A DNA stretch of 64,000 bases from Egicoccus sp. AB-alg2 (GTDB lineage: Bacteria > Actinomycetota > Nitriliruptoria > Nitriliruptorales > Nitriliruptoraceae), in the NCBI RefSeq assembly GCF_041821065.1, contig NZ_JBGUAX010000006.1:1-64000 (forward strand), in the 5' to 3' direction. The translations under genes and the position numbers were made by a program. The number at the start of each line of letters is the position of its first letter. Positions within the stretch are counted from its first letter, which is position 1. This document shows positions 25,709-33,820 of the stretch, in pieces. A model generated the notes under the pieces. That model saw only the letters and a program-made list of their open reading frames with translations, made no database searches and was not told the DNA's origin.

Positions 25709-25741
25709 GGGTCACCTTCCCGCTCGCTCCCGAGATCTCCC

Positions 25742-26995
25742 ATGACCCGCCCCGACCTCGGCCGGGTCGAGTTCACCGCCCTGCTCGCCATGTCCATGGC
25801 CCTGGCGGCGCTCGGCCTCGACCTGATGCTGCCCGCTTTCACCGCGATGCGCGCCGACCTCGGTCTTCCGGCCGACTCCACCGCGCTGGCCGGGGTCGTG
25901 ACGGCCTACCTCCTCGGCCTCGCCGCCGGACAGCTGCTGTACGGCCCGCTGGCCGACCGGTTCGGCCGTCGACCGACGCTGTTCGTCGGCTTCGGCATCT
26001 ACGCGCTGGGGGCCCTGCTGTCGACGCTCTCCCCCGGCCTGTCGCTGTTGCTGGCCGGCCGCTTCGTCTGGGGGCTGGGCGCGGCGGGACCGCGGGTCGT
26101 CACCCTGGCGGTCGTCCGTGACCGGTTCGAGGGCGAGCAGATGGCCCGCGCCATGTCGTTCATCATGGCCGTGTTCATCATCGTGCCGGTGATCGCGCCG
26201 ACGCTCGGGGCGGCCGTCATCCAGGTGGCCTCGTGGCGGGTGCTGTTCGTGCTGTGCCTCCTGGCGGCGGTCGTCATGACCGTCTGGGCGCGGCGACTGC
26301 CGGAGACGCTGCCGCCGCAGCACCGCCTCGAGCTGAGTCTCGGCCGGATCGTCGCGACGGCGAGGCTGGTCGTCACCAACCGTCAGACCGCCGGGTACAC
26401 GATCGCGCTGACGTCGCTGTACGGGGTCTTCACGTCCTACCTGGCCAGTTCGGAGATCATCTTCGGCAGCACCTTCGGCCGTCCCGACGCGTTCCCGATC
26501 ATCTTCGGTGGGGTGGCGGCGACCATGGGGCTGGCGATGCTCGGCAACACCCGCCTGGTCAGCCGGCTGGGCACCCGCCGCACCTCGCACCTGGTGCTGC
26601 TCGCCTACGTCGGGGTCGCCGCCGTGCTGGTGCTGTTGGCCGTCCTGACCGAGGGCCGCCCGCCCCTCGCGCTGTTCCTGCCCGTGCTGGCCGCCATCCT
26701 GGTCGGGCACGCCCTGCTCATTCCCAACTTCAACACCATCGCGATGGCGCCGATGGCCGCCCACGCCGGCACGGCCGCCTCGGTCATCGGTGCCGTGCAA
26801 CTGGCGGTGGGGGCCGGCCTCGGCGCGCTGCTCGACCGCCGCTTCGACGGCACGATCCTGCCGCTGTCCTGGGGCTTCCTCGGCTACGGCGTGCTGGCCC
26901 TCGTCGTCGTGCTGGTCGTCGAACGTGGGGTGCTGTTCCGCCCGATGATGGACCCGGTCAGTCGTCGCCGTCCCGGACCCGCCCGCGAGGCGTGA
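25742..26995 (+). CDS. MFS drug-resistance transporter, Bcr/CflA type
   Basis: This 417-residue, 12-helix major-facilitator exporter has motif A in the first cytoplasmic loop (GQLLYGPLADRFGRRPT) and a start typical of the Bcr/CflA group (ALLAMSMALAALGLDLMLPAFTAM). Such proteins use the proton gradient to expel drugs such as bicyclomycin or chloramphenicol analogues. It has its own -10 box and a free-standing position. The substrate is unknown. Confidence 0.92.
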   Translation: MTRPDLGRVEFTALLAMSMALAALGLDLMLPAFTAMRADLGLPADSTALAGVVTAYLLGLAAGQLLYGPLADRFGRRPTLFVGFGIYALGALLSTLSPGLSLLLAGRFVWGLGAAGPRVVTLAVVRDRFEGEQMARAMSFIMAVFIIVPVIAPTLGAAVIQVASWRVLFVLCLLAAVVMTVWARRLPETLPPQHRLELSLGRIVATARLVVTNRQTAGYTIALTSLYGVFTSYLASSEIIFGSTFGRPDAFPIIFGGVAATMGLAMLGNTRLVSRLGTRRTSHLVLLAYVGVAAVLVLLAVLTEGRPPLALFLPVLAAILVGHALLIPNFNTIAMAPMAAHAGTAASVIGAVQLAVGAGLGALLDRRFDGTILPLSWGFLGYGVLALVVVLVVERGVLFRPMMDPVSRRRPGPAREA

Positions 26996-27160
26996 CGGCC
27001 CGCCCGCGGGTCGCGGAACCCGCCCGTCCGTGCCGACGTCCCAGCAGAGCGCGACGGCGCCCTCGCGCAAGTCCGCCGGCGGGTGAGGGCACTGGCCGCC
27101 CGGCGGGAGGCACGTCGCGCGGCCCAGGGCGCATGATTCGACGTCAGCCAAGGAGGCCCC

Positions 27161-28471
27161 ATGGTCGAGACGCCCACGGTCGCCACGACCACGGTGGAGA
27201 CCACACGCACGACCAGACGGGACCTCGTCACGTTCCTGGTCCTGTTCGTGGTGCTCTGCGGGGTGTACGGCGCGACCGTCAACCAGGGCCCGGCACAGGT
27301 CAACGACACCCGCGCGGCCAGCATCGCCTCCTGGTCCCTCGGCACCCAGGGTTCGGCCGCGCTGCCCTCGACCTGGCCGCCGAACACGACCTACTGGGGC
27401 GTCGAGGGCCGCGACGGCGCGGTCTTCGTCAACCGCTTCCCGGGGGTCGCCTACTGGGCGGCGCCGGCCTACGCGCTGGCCGACCTGGTCGACGGCGACC
27501 CGCCGCCGGCCCATCCCTACCTCGTCGACCTCGCCCCGGCGGCGCTGACCGCGGCGGTGACCGCCGCGCTCGCCGTCGCCGTGGTGTTCCTGCTGCTGCG
27601 GACGGTGGCGCCCTGGCCGGCCGCCCTGGGCAGCACCGTCGTGTTCGCCGTCGGCACCTCGATGTGGTCCGTGGCCGCCGATGCGCTGTGGCCGCACGGT
27701 CCTGGGGTGCTGGCATTGGCGGGGATGCTGCTGAGCTGGCGACGCGAACGGCCGGTGCTGGCGGCCGTCTGCGCCGCCGTGGCGATGCTGGTGCGCCCGC
27801 ACCTCGTCGTCGCCGTCGGGATCGTCGCGCTCTACGCCTTCTGGCGCGAGCGGCGCCGCGACGGTGTCGCGATGGCGCTCGGCGCGGGCGTCGGGCTCGG
27901 CCTCGTCGCCGCGTACTCGTACTGGGCCTTCGGCACACCGCTGCCGATCGCCGGGTACAACGCCGGGTCGCACCTCGACGGGCTGGTCGTCAACTCGACC
28001 TGGCAGACCGCCAGCCAACTCGGCCTGGCCTTCGGGGCGCCCACCCGCGGGCTGCTCACCCTGTCGCCGGTGATCGTGCCGGCCCTGGTCGCCGTGGTGG
28101 TGTTCCGGCGGCGCGTGCCCGGCTGGACGCTCGCCGGCGTCGTCGCCGGTCTGCTGTACCTGTTCGTCCAGGTCCGGGCGGTCGGCCACCGCGGCGGCAA
28201 CGACTTCTTCGCCTACCGCGTGTCGCTCGAACCGCTGCTGTTCTGGCTGCCGGCGCTGGCGGTGGCAGCCCACGAAGCGATCCGGCGCAGCCGGACCTTC
28301 GCGACCGTGCTGACGCTCACGGCCGTGGTGTCGGTGGGTATCCACTGGTACGGCGCAGTCAACGGCGCGTTCCGCGACGACGTCGTAGAGAAGTGGGATC
28401 GCCTCGACGCGGACGTGCAGCGGGAGTTCGCCAACCGGCGCCTCGGCGACGTCGACCTGCGCAAGAACTGA
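27161..28471 (+). CDS. Polytopic membrane protein, possible GT-C glycosyltransferase
   Basis: This 436-residue protein has about 10 membrane helices. After the first helix, a periplasmic loop carries VNDTRAASIASWSLGTQG, with an acidic residue where GT-C mannosyl- and arabinosyl-transferases keep their catalytic Asp. A polyprenyl-phosphate-sugar substrate is therefore a fair guess only. The ATG follows an ideal AAGGAGG site. It stands alone, with no cell-wall cluster nearby. Confidence 0.75.
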   Translation: MVETPTVATTTVETTRTTRRDLVTFLVLFVVLCGVYGATVNQGPAQVNDTRAASIASWSLGTQGSAALPSTWPPNTTYWGVEGRDGAVFVNRFPGVAYWAAPAYALADLVDGDPPPAHPYLVDLAPAALTAAVTAALAVAVVFLLLRTVAPWPAALGSTVVFAVGTSMWSVAADALWPHGPGVLALAGMLLSWRRERPVLAAVCAAVAMLVRPHLVVAVGIVALYAFWRERRRDGVAMALGAGVGLGLVAAYSYWAFGTPLPIAGYNAGSHLDGLVVNSTWQTASQLGLAFGAPTRGLLTLSPVIVPALVAVVVFRRRVPGWTLAGVVAGLLYLFVQVRAVGHRGGNDFFAYRVSLEPLLFWLPALAVAAHEAIRRSRTFATVLTLTAVVSVGIHWYGAVNGAFRDDVVEKWDRLDADVQREFANRRLGDVDLRKN

Positions 28472-28541
28472 ACTGCCGCGGACCCGCCGGCGCACGGCCC
28501 CGCCGGTTGCGCCGACGCGCCGGTCATGCCGGTCACGCCGG

Positions 28542-29429
28542 TCATGTCAGGGCGAACCCGCGCCGGAACGGCACGATGACGCGCTCCTCGACGAAGCCGT
28601 TGCGTTGGTAGACGCGGCGGGCGGCGGCGTTGCCGGCACGGACGGTCAGGCTCGACGCCAGGCAGCCCAGCCCGTGGCGCATCTCGTGGCAGGCCGCCGC
28701 CACCAGCGCCGCACCGAGCCCGCGCCCACGCGCCGACGCGTCGACGCCGAGGAAGTCGAGGTAGCCGCTGCCGTCGTCCTCGTGGCGCTCGACCGCCGCG
28801 TAGGCGATGGCACGGCCGTCGTCCAGGACCACCAGCAGGCGGTTGTCGTCCACGCCGTCCACGAGGCGACGACCCGGGGTGTGGGTGCCGGGGAACAACC
28901 GGTCGTGCAACGCGGCCACCTCGGCGCGCTGGGCGTCGGTGAGGTCGTCGCGCGCCGCGACCGGGACCGTCACCGGTGGCAGGCCGTCGTCCAGGTCGCG
29001 CACCAGGACCGCGGACGGCTCCTCGGCCACGAAGCCGTGCCGCGTGGCGAAGTCGGCCAGCCAGGCATGCCGCTCGTCGCCGCAGGTCTCCTCCTGCGTG
29101 ACGGTGGCGGGCAGCAGCCGTCGGGCCCCGTCGAGCAGCGCGTCGCCCACCTCGCGCCAGTCCGCGTCCGGTGCGACGAACGGCCCGTGCCACCAGCAGC
29201 GCGGCGGGTCCTCGTCCCATTCCGCGGCGAGCGCGCCGACGACGCGGCCGCGGACCCGGGCGACGACGAGCCCGCCCGTGCCCAGCGGCTCGAGGCCCCG
29301 CAGCTGGACGGCGATCGCCTCTGGCTCGACCGAGAGGTAGCCGATGTGGTGGGCGGGATCGGTCTGCCGCGCCGCCACGAAGGCGGCCACGGCCGTCAGG
29401 TCCTCCGGCGCCACCTCGAGGTCCACCAC
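28542..29429 (-). CDS. GNAT acetyltransferase with two tandem GNAT modules
   Basis: This 295-residue protein has a degenerate N-terminal GNAT half (LVVARVRGRVVGALAAEW then AWLADFATRHGFV). The C-terminal half is complete, with the acetyl-CoA loop DASARGRGLGAALV and the end VRAGNAAARRVYQRNGFVEE. The first half probably has a structural or substrate-binding role. The substrate is unknown. The gap downstream (28472-28541) has a triplicated gccggtca-type repeat. Confidence 0.88.
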   Translation of the reverse strand: MVDLEVAPEDLTAVAAFVAARQTDPAHHIGYLSVEPEAIAVQLRGLEPLGTGGLVVARVRGRVVGALAAEWDEDPPRCWWHGPFVAPDADWREVGDALLDGARRLLPATVTQEETCGDERHAWLADFATRHGFVAEEPSAVLVRDLDDGLPPVTVPVAARDDLTDAQRAEVAALHDRLFPGTHTPGRRLVDGVDDNRLLVVLDDGRAIAYAAVERHEDDGSGYLDFLGVDASARGRGLGAALVAAACHEMRHGLGCLASSLTVRAGNAAARRVYQRNGFVEERVIVPFRRGFALT

Positions 29430-29510
29430 GGCCGTCCCTTCGCACGAACGGCGGCAGGCTAGCCCTGGGCGGCCCGCCTACCCTCGGCGCCGCCGACGAA
29501 GGAGTCCGAC

Positions 29511-30008
29511 GTGCGCGTGGTGGTCACGGCGGACACGCACCTTCGCCGGGACTGGCCCAACCGGCGGCTGCCACGTCCGGCCGAGGACTGGCTGGCGCGG
29601 GCCGACGTGATCCTGCACGCCGGCGACATCACCCAGGCCGAGCACCTCGAGCAACTCGCCCGGTTCGCGCCCGTCCACGCCGTGCTCGGCAACAACGACC
29701 GGGAACTGGTCGGTGCGCTGCCGGAGACCCTGGAGCTCACGCTCGCCGGCGTGCGCGTCGCGATGATCCACGACAGCGGCGCCACCCGCGGCCGGGCGCG
29801 CCGCCTGCGGGAGCGTTTCCCCGACGCGGACGTGGTGGTGTTCGGACACAGCCACATCCCCGTGGACGAGGCCGGCGAGGCGGGCCAGCGCCTGTTCAAC
29901 CCCGGTTCGCCGACCGAGCGCCGCCGCATGCCCCACCGCACGATCGGGGTGCTCGACCTCGACGCCGGTCGCATCGTCGACCGGCGGATCGAGGTGGTGG
30001 ATCCCTGA
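29511..30008 (+). CDS. YfcE-type metallophosphoesterase
   Basis: This 165-residue calcineurin-like phosphodiesterase keeps the metal motifs in order: DTH, GD (LHAGDI), GNND, HD (MIHDSG) and GHSH. Members hydrolyse phosphodiesters such as cyclic nucleotides or synthetic substrates with Mn2+. The GTG start has an AAGGAG site. It may be co-transcribed with the small gene that follows. Confidence 0.94.
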   Translation: MRVVVTADTHLRRDWPNRRLPRPAEDWLARADVILHAGDITQAEHLEQLARFAPVHAVLGNNDRELVGALPETLELTLAGVRVAMIHDSGATRGRARRLRERFPDADVVVFGHSHIPVDEAGEAGQRLFNPGSPTERRRMPHRTIGVLDLDAGRIVDRRIEVVDP

Positions 30009-30093
30009 ACCCCAATCACGTCGCCACGCACCGTCCGGCGCCGCGTCCGACGCCGCGTTCGACGCCGGCCGGTTCGCCGGTCAGACTGCGGGC

Positions 30094-30300
30094 ATGACCG
30101 ACGAGCGCAGCATCCCCACCGTCCAGGCCGAGTTGGAGACGGTCCGTCGCCACCTGCACGAGGCGCCGCCGCACCACGGCAGCGGCACGCGCGCGGCGCT
30201 GGAGGAACGCCTGCGAGGGCTCCAGGCCGAACTCGCCCGGCTGCGACGCGCCCGGCGACCGGACGGACCCGTCAGCGGGCCGCCGGCAGACAGAGGATGA
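30094..30300 (+). CDS. Small helical protein of unknown function
   Basis: This 68-residue, charged, probably all-helical protein (VQAELETVRRHLHE, ALEERLRGLQAELARLRRARR) has a heptad-like coiled coil. Its 3' end overlaps the 3' end of the histidine kinase on the other strand by 29 bases. There is no clear ribosome site. A CAGACT sequence just upstream could be the -10 of a leaderless message. Confidence 0.5.
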   Translation: MTDERSIPTVQAELETVRRHLHEAPPHHGSGTRAALEERLRGLQAELARLRRARRPDGPVSGPPADRG

Positions 30301-31120
30301 ACGTGGCGCCCTCGCCCGGCACGCTGTCTGCCGTGAGCGCCCCGCCGTGCGCCTCGGCCAGTGCCCGGCTGATGTAGAGCCCGAGCCCGGCGCCGTTGGC
30401 GGTCGGGCCACGTTCGAACTTGTCGAACACCCGTTCCAGCTCGTCCGGGGTCAACCCGGGCCCACGGTCGACGACCCGTACCTCGACGGTGTCCTGGTCG
30501 GTCTCGCGCAGCTCGATCGTGGGAGCCGACTTCGCGTACTTGAAGGCGTTGGCGACGAGGTTGGTGAGGATCTGCTCGACCCGCATGGGATCGGCCGCGG
30601 CGGGGGGCAGCTCGGCCGGCGCGCGGACCTCGATCGCCCCGTCGTCTGCGAACAGGTCGACGACGCGCTTGACGACGGTGCCGACGTCCATCGCGGTCAC
30701 CTCGAGCACCAACCCACGGTCGGCCTCGAGTCGCGCAAGATCGAGGAACTGGCGCACGAACCGTTGCAGTCGCTCGATCGCCTGCTCCATCAGCGGCAGG
30801 GTCGCGGCCACGTCGGCCTGCGAGTGCGAGTTGCGCAGGACCGTCACGGCCCCGAGCAGGACCGCCATCGGCGTCTGCATGTCATGGCTGAGGTAGGCCA
30901 GGAACTCCTGCTTGGCCTCCATGCCGGCGACCCGTCGCAGCGCCTCCTCGCGTTCGCGCTGGCGGTACTCGAGATCGTCGAGCAGCACGTTGACGGCGTT
31001 GCCGATCATGCCCATGGGGTCGTCCAGCGCCCGCTCGTCGACGTCGACGCGCACGCGCGTGTCGCCCAGGCACGCCAGGGAGATCACGTCGAGGAGCTGT
31101 TCGAGGTCCGGGACCCTCAC
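30272..31120 (-). CDS. Sensor histidine kinase without membrane domain
   Basis: This 282-residue soluble kinase has an N-terminal helical region, a coiled coil (LEYRQREREEALRRVAGMEAKQEF), and the H-box AYLSHDMQTPMAVLLG with the phospho-acceptor His. N-box NLVANAFKYA, GPGLTPDE and GAGLGLYIS follow. The GTG start lies inside the stop of the SpoIIAA-like gene (GTGA). No response regulator is adjacent, so its partner is elsewhere. It may receive its signal from the coupled upstream protein. Confidence 0.93.
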   Translation of the reverse strand: MRVPDLEQLLDVISLACLGDTRVRVDVDERALDDPMGMIGNAVNVLLDDLEYRQREREEALRRVAGMEAKQEFLAYLSHDMQTPMAVLLGAVTVLRNSHSQADVAATLPLMEQAIERLQRFVRQFLDLARLEADRGLVLEVTAMDVGTVVKRVVDLFADDGAIEVRAPAELPPAAADPMRVEQILTNLVANAFKYAKSAPTIELRETDQDTVEVRVVDRGPGLTPDELERVFDKFERGPTANGAGLGLYISRALAEAHGGALTADSVPGEGATFILCLPAAR

Positions 31121-31611
31121 CGAGTCACACGCTGTGCGGCCAGCCACGCGCGGGCGTCGGCCTCGTGCTCGAAGGGCTTGCCGGTGACGCCGGTGCCCTT
31201 CAGGAACATGACGATGAGCAGCTGGATCCGGGGGTTGGCGTTGAACCAAGACATGGTCGCGGCGTCGCGATGCTTGCGGAAGTGCTCGCCCCAGATCGCA
31301 CGCCACGACGCGTCGACATCCACCAGCTCCGAGCAGTCGACGAGGAAGTCGTAGGGCGCGGGCGGCTCCCCGACCCACTCCACGAGCCGGGCACTGAGCG
31401 TCTCGGCCTCGTAGCGGCCACCCTCGCCAGCCTCGACGAATCGCAGGGTCGCGAACCGCTCGGCCGCGTCCCACTCGAGCTCGGCAGGACCGGCACCGGC
31501 CACTTCGATCGCCAAGAGCCCCTCGTCTCCGGTCGTGGCGCCCCCAGGTCGGTCAGCCGCCGCGGCGACGAGCGTACCCCTGCCCAACCGTGCGCGAACG
31601 TCCCCCGGCAT
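31117..31611 (-). CDS. SpoIIAA/STAS-like protein coupled to the kinase
   Basis: This 164-residue protein, from LLAIEVAGAGPAELEWDAAERFATLRFVEAG onwards, shows the mixed beta-alpha layout of the SpoIIAA-like domain. It ends VMFLKGTGVTGKPFEHEADARAWLA, a common end of that family. The 30-residue head is uncertain; I took ATG at 31611, which has a GAGGTGG site. It overlaps the kinase start, so the pair probably act together, one sensing or binding a ligand for the other. Confidence 0.7.
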   Translation of the reverse strand: MPGDVRARLGRGTLVAAAADRPGGATTGDEGLLAIEVAGAGPAELEWDAAERFATLRFVEAGEGGRYEAETLSARLVEWVGEPPAPYDFLVDCSELVDVDASWRAIWGEHFRKHRDAATMSWFNANPRIQLLIVMFLKGTGVTGKPFEHEADARAWLAAQRVTR

Positions 31612-31759
31612 GACGCGACGTGGACCACCTCGCAACCGGAGCGCACCCGACGCGCGGTCGGCGGTCGGGCACTTCGCCGCCCGCCGACGCAGCCGACCCA
31701 TGCAAACGGACAAGCCGGGCGAACTCCCGGCCGAACCTCGCGTCGAACATCGGGACAGC

Positions 31760-33415
31760 ATGCTGCGCATCCACCGTCGTCACACCCTGGTCGTGCTCAC
31801 GGCCGTCGTCGCCACCACCGTGGTCCCGGTCGCCCCCTCCTTCGCCACGGAGGTGGCGCCGCCGGCGACGGTCACCGCCCACATGGAGGACCTCCCCGAG
31901 GCCGCGCTGCCCGGCGCGGAGGATGGAACCGGCGTCGTGGAGGCGGACGTGCCCTTCTCCATGATCGGCTTCACGCTGCCGGACGGCGTCGACGAGGTGC
32001 GCGTCCGGACCCGTGGCCTGGACGGGACGTGGAGCGACTGGGAGACGCTGGGGCGCGAGGTCGTCGGCCTCGACGGGCCCGATCCCGGCACGGCCGAGGC
32101 CCGCACCGCCGCCACCGACGCCACCGAGCCGCTGTGGGTCGGCGACGCCGACGCGTTCGAGGCCCGTCTCGACGGTGAGGTCGCCGACCTCGGCGCCAGC
32201 CTCATCGACACCGAGGGCCTCTCGGAAGGCGTCGTCACGAAGGTCGTGCGCCACCTGCGACCCCAGGCCGTCCCCGTGGTCGCCGAGGCCGCCTCGCGGC
32301 CGGCCATCATCAGCCGCGCCGGCTGGGGCGCCAACGAGGCGCTGCGGACCCGCTCGGCGAGCTACGCCACGCCACGGTTCGCGGTGATCCACCACACCGC
32401 CGGCTCGAACACCTACACCAAGGCGCAGTCGGCCTCGGTGGTCCGCGGCATCTACAGCTACCACGCGCAGACGCTGAAGTGGGGCGACATCGGCTACAAC
32501 GTCCTGGTCGACCGCTACGGCCAGATCTTCGAGGGGCGCGCCGGCGGCCTGGAGCGCGGGGTCGTGGGCGCGCACGCCGCGAACTTCAACACCGGCTCGT
32601 TCGGCGTGTCGGTGATGGGCAACTTCGAGACCGCCGACCTTCCGACCGCGGCGTTCGAGGCCGTCGCCAAGGTCGTCGCCTGGAAGTACCGGATCCACGG
32701 GATCGACGCCCGCGCGGGCCGCACCGTCACCCACAACGGCCGGACCATCAACGTGCTGGCCGCGCATCGCGACGTCGGCTCGACCGCCTGCCCCGGCCGC
32801 TACTTCTTCGCCAGGATGGGCAACCTGCGCAACCGCGTGGCGGCCCTCGCCGCCACCTCGAGCAGCCCCGCGCCCGCACCCACCAAGCCGGCCACCCGGT
32901 TCGCCGACGTTCCCGCGTCGCACGCCCACTTCCGGACGATCGAGGAGATCGCCAGGCGTCGGATCACCACCGGCTGCACCGCCCGCGACTACTGCCCGTC
33001 GCGGACGCTCACCCGGGGCCAGATGGCGACTTTCCTGTACCGGGCGTTCGACCTGCCCGACGCCGCCGGACGCCCGTTCCGCGACGTCGCCGGCCATCCC
33101 CACGAGCGCGCCATCGCCGCGGTCGCCGAGGCGGGCATCGCCCGCGGCTGCGCCCGGGGCCGCTTCTGCCCGGACGCGCCCGTGACCCGGGCGCAGATGG
33201 CCACGTTCCTGCAGCGCGCGCTGGCGCTGCCCGACGCCCGCTCGCCGTTCACCGACACGCGCCGCAATCCGCACGAAGCCGCGATCGGCGCGGTCGCCCG
33301 CGCCGGGATCGCCAAGGGCTACGGCGACACCTACCGCCCGGGCGAGGACGTCACGCGCGCCGCGATGGCGACCTTCCTGTCGCGGGCCCTCGCGCACCGG
33401 GAGCGAACTGGCTGA
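31760..33415 (+). CDS. Secreted N-acetylmuramoyl-L-alanine amidase (PGRP type) with three SLH repeats
   Basis: This 551-residue exported protein has a signal peptide (TLVVLTAVVATTVVPVAPSFA) and a spacer domain. The PGRP/amidase-2 domain (about 180-360) carries probable zinc ligands in AVIHHTAGS, AAHRD and TACPG. Three S-layer-homology-like repeats (from FADVPASHAHFRTIEEIA, FRDVAGHPHERAIAAVAEAG and FTDTRRNPHEAAIGAVARAG) form the C-terminus. It should cut peptide from cell-wall glycan while held on the cell surface. An earlier ATG (31700) gives a longer head; I chose 31760 for its signal peptide. Confidence 0.9.
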   Translation: MLRIHRRHTLVVLTAVVATTVVPVAPSFATEVAPPATVTAHMEDLPEAALPGAEDGTGVVEADVPFSMIGFTLPDGVDEVRVRTRGLDGTWSDWETLGREVVGLDGPDPGTAEARTAATDATEPLWVGDADAFEARLDGEVADLGASLIDTEGLSEGVVTKVVRHLRPQAVPVVAEAASRPAIISRAGWGANEALRTRSASYATPRFAVIHHTAGSNTYTKAQSASVVRGIYSYHAQTLKWGDIGYNVLVDRYGQIFEGRAGGLERGVVGAHAANFNTGSFGVSVMGNFETADLPTAAFEAVAKVVAWKYRIHGIDARAGRTVTHNGRTINVLAAHRDVGSTACPGRYFFARMGNLRNRVAALAATSSSPAPAPTKPATRFADVPASHAHFRTIEEIARRRITTGCTARDYCPSRTLTRGQMATFLYRAFDLPDAAGRPFRDVAGHPHERAIAAVAEAGIARGCARGRFCPDAPVTRAQMATFLQRALALPDARSPFTDTRRNPHEAAIGAVARAGIAKGYGDTYRPGEDVTRAAMATFLSRALAHRERTG

Positions 33416-33511
33416 CCGAACGGGCGGGCCACGGGCAGGTTTCGCGGCGCCGGCCGGGCAACGCTCGCGGTCAACCCGCACACGCCGAACTCCGAACACG
33501 AGGGAGAACCC

Positions 33512-33757
33512 GTGACCCAGGCGACCTTCCGCCCATCGGCCGCCGTCGACGGCCCGCCCGGCTACCGCGAGCGCTCCGGCCAACTCGTCACCATCGTCGA
33601 GGAGGTCCCGGCCGAGCACGACCCCGACGCCGGTGACGACGACGTCGCGACGCTGTACCGCGTCCGGTTCGACGACGGCGTGGAGACCGAGGCGTTCGAG
33701 GACGAACTCGACATGACCGACGACGCCGAGGCCTCCACGGGCTCGACGGCTCTCTGA
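33512..33757 (+). CDS. Small acidic beta-rich protein of unknown function
   Basis: This 81-residue, very acidic protein contains RSGQLVTIVEEVPAEHD and TLYRVRFDDGVETEAFEDEL, a small-barrel (SH3-like) look. A disordered Asp/Glu/Thr tail follows. The GTG start has a GAGGGA site and an inverted-repeat terminator follows, so it is likely real. No family is known to me. Confidence 0.65.
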   Translation: MTQATFRPSAAVDGPPGYRERSGQLVTIVEEVPAEHDPDAGDDDVATLYRVRFDDGVETEAFEDELDMTDDAEASTGSTAL

Positions 33758-33785
33758 AGCCCGATCGCCTCGCCGACACGGGCTG

Positions 33786-33813
33786 GTGGTGGGCCGCGAC
33801 CGTGGCCCACCAC
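33786..33813. terminator. Bidirectional hairpin
   Basis: A 10-bp perfect stem (gtggtgggcc/ggcccaccac) with an eight-base loop lies between the ends of the 81-residue gene and the GGDEF/EAL gene. Confidence 0.65.
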
Positions 33814-33820
33814 GGCCTTC

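Noticed and set aside
25712-28495. 927-residue minus-strand frame over the MFS and membrane-protein genes
   Set aside because: His/Gln/Arg/Gly-rich composition is typical of a high-GC antisense frame. The plus-strand genes have ribosome sites and membrane-protein character.
28499-28548. Three gccggtca(t/c) repeats after the membrane-protein gene
   Set aside because: Too short and too few to be a CRISPR array or a defined repeat family; probably simple slippage.
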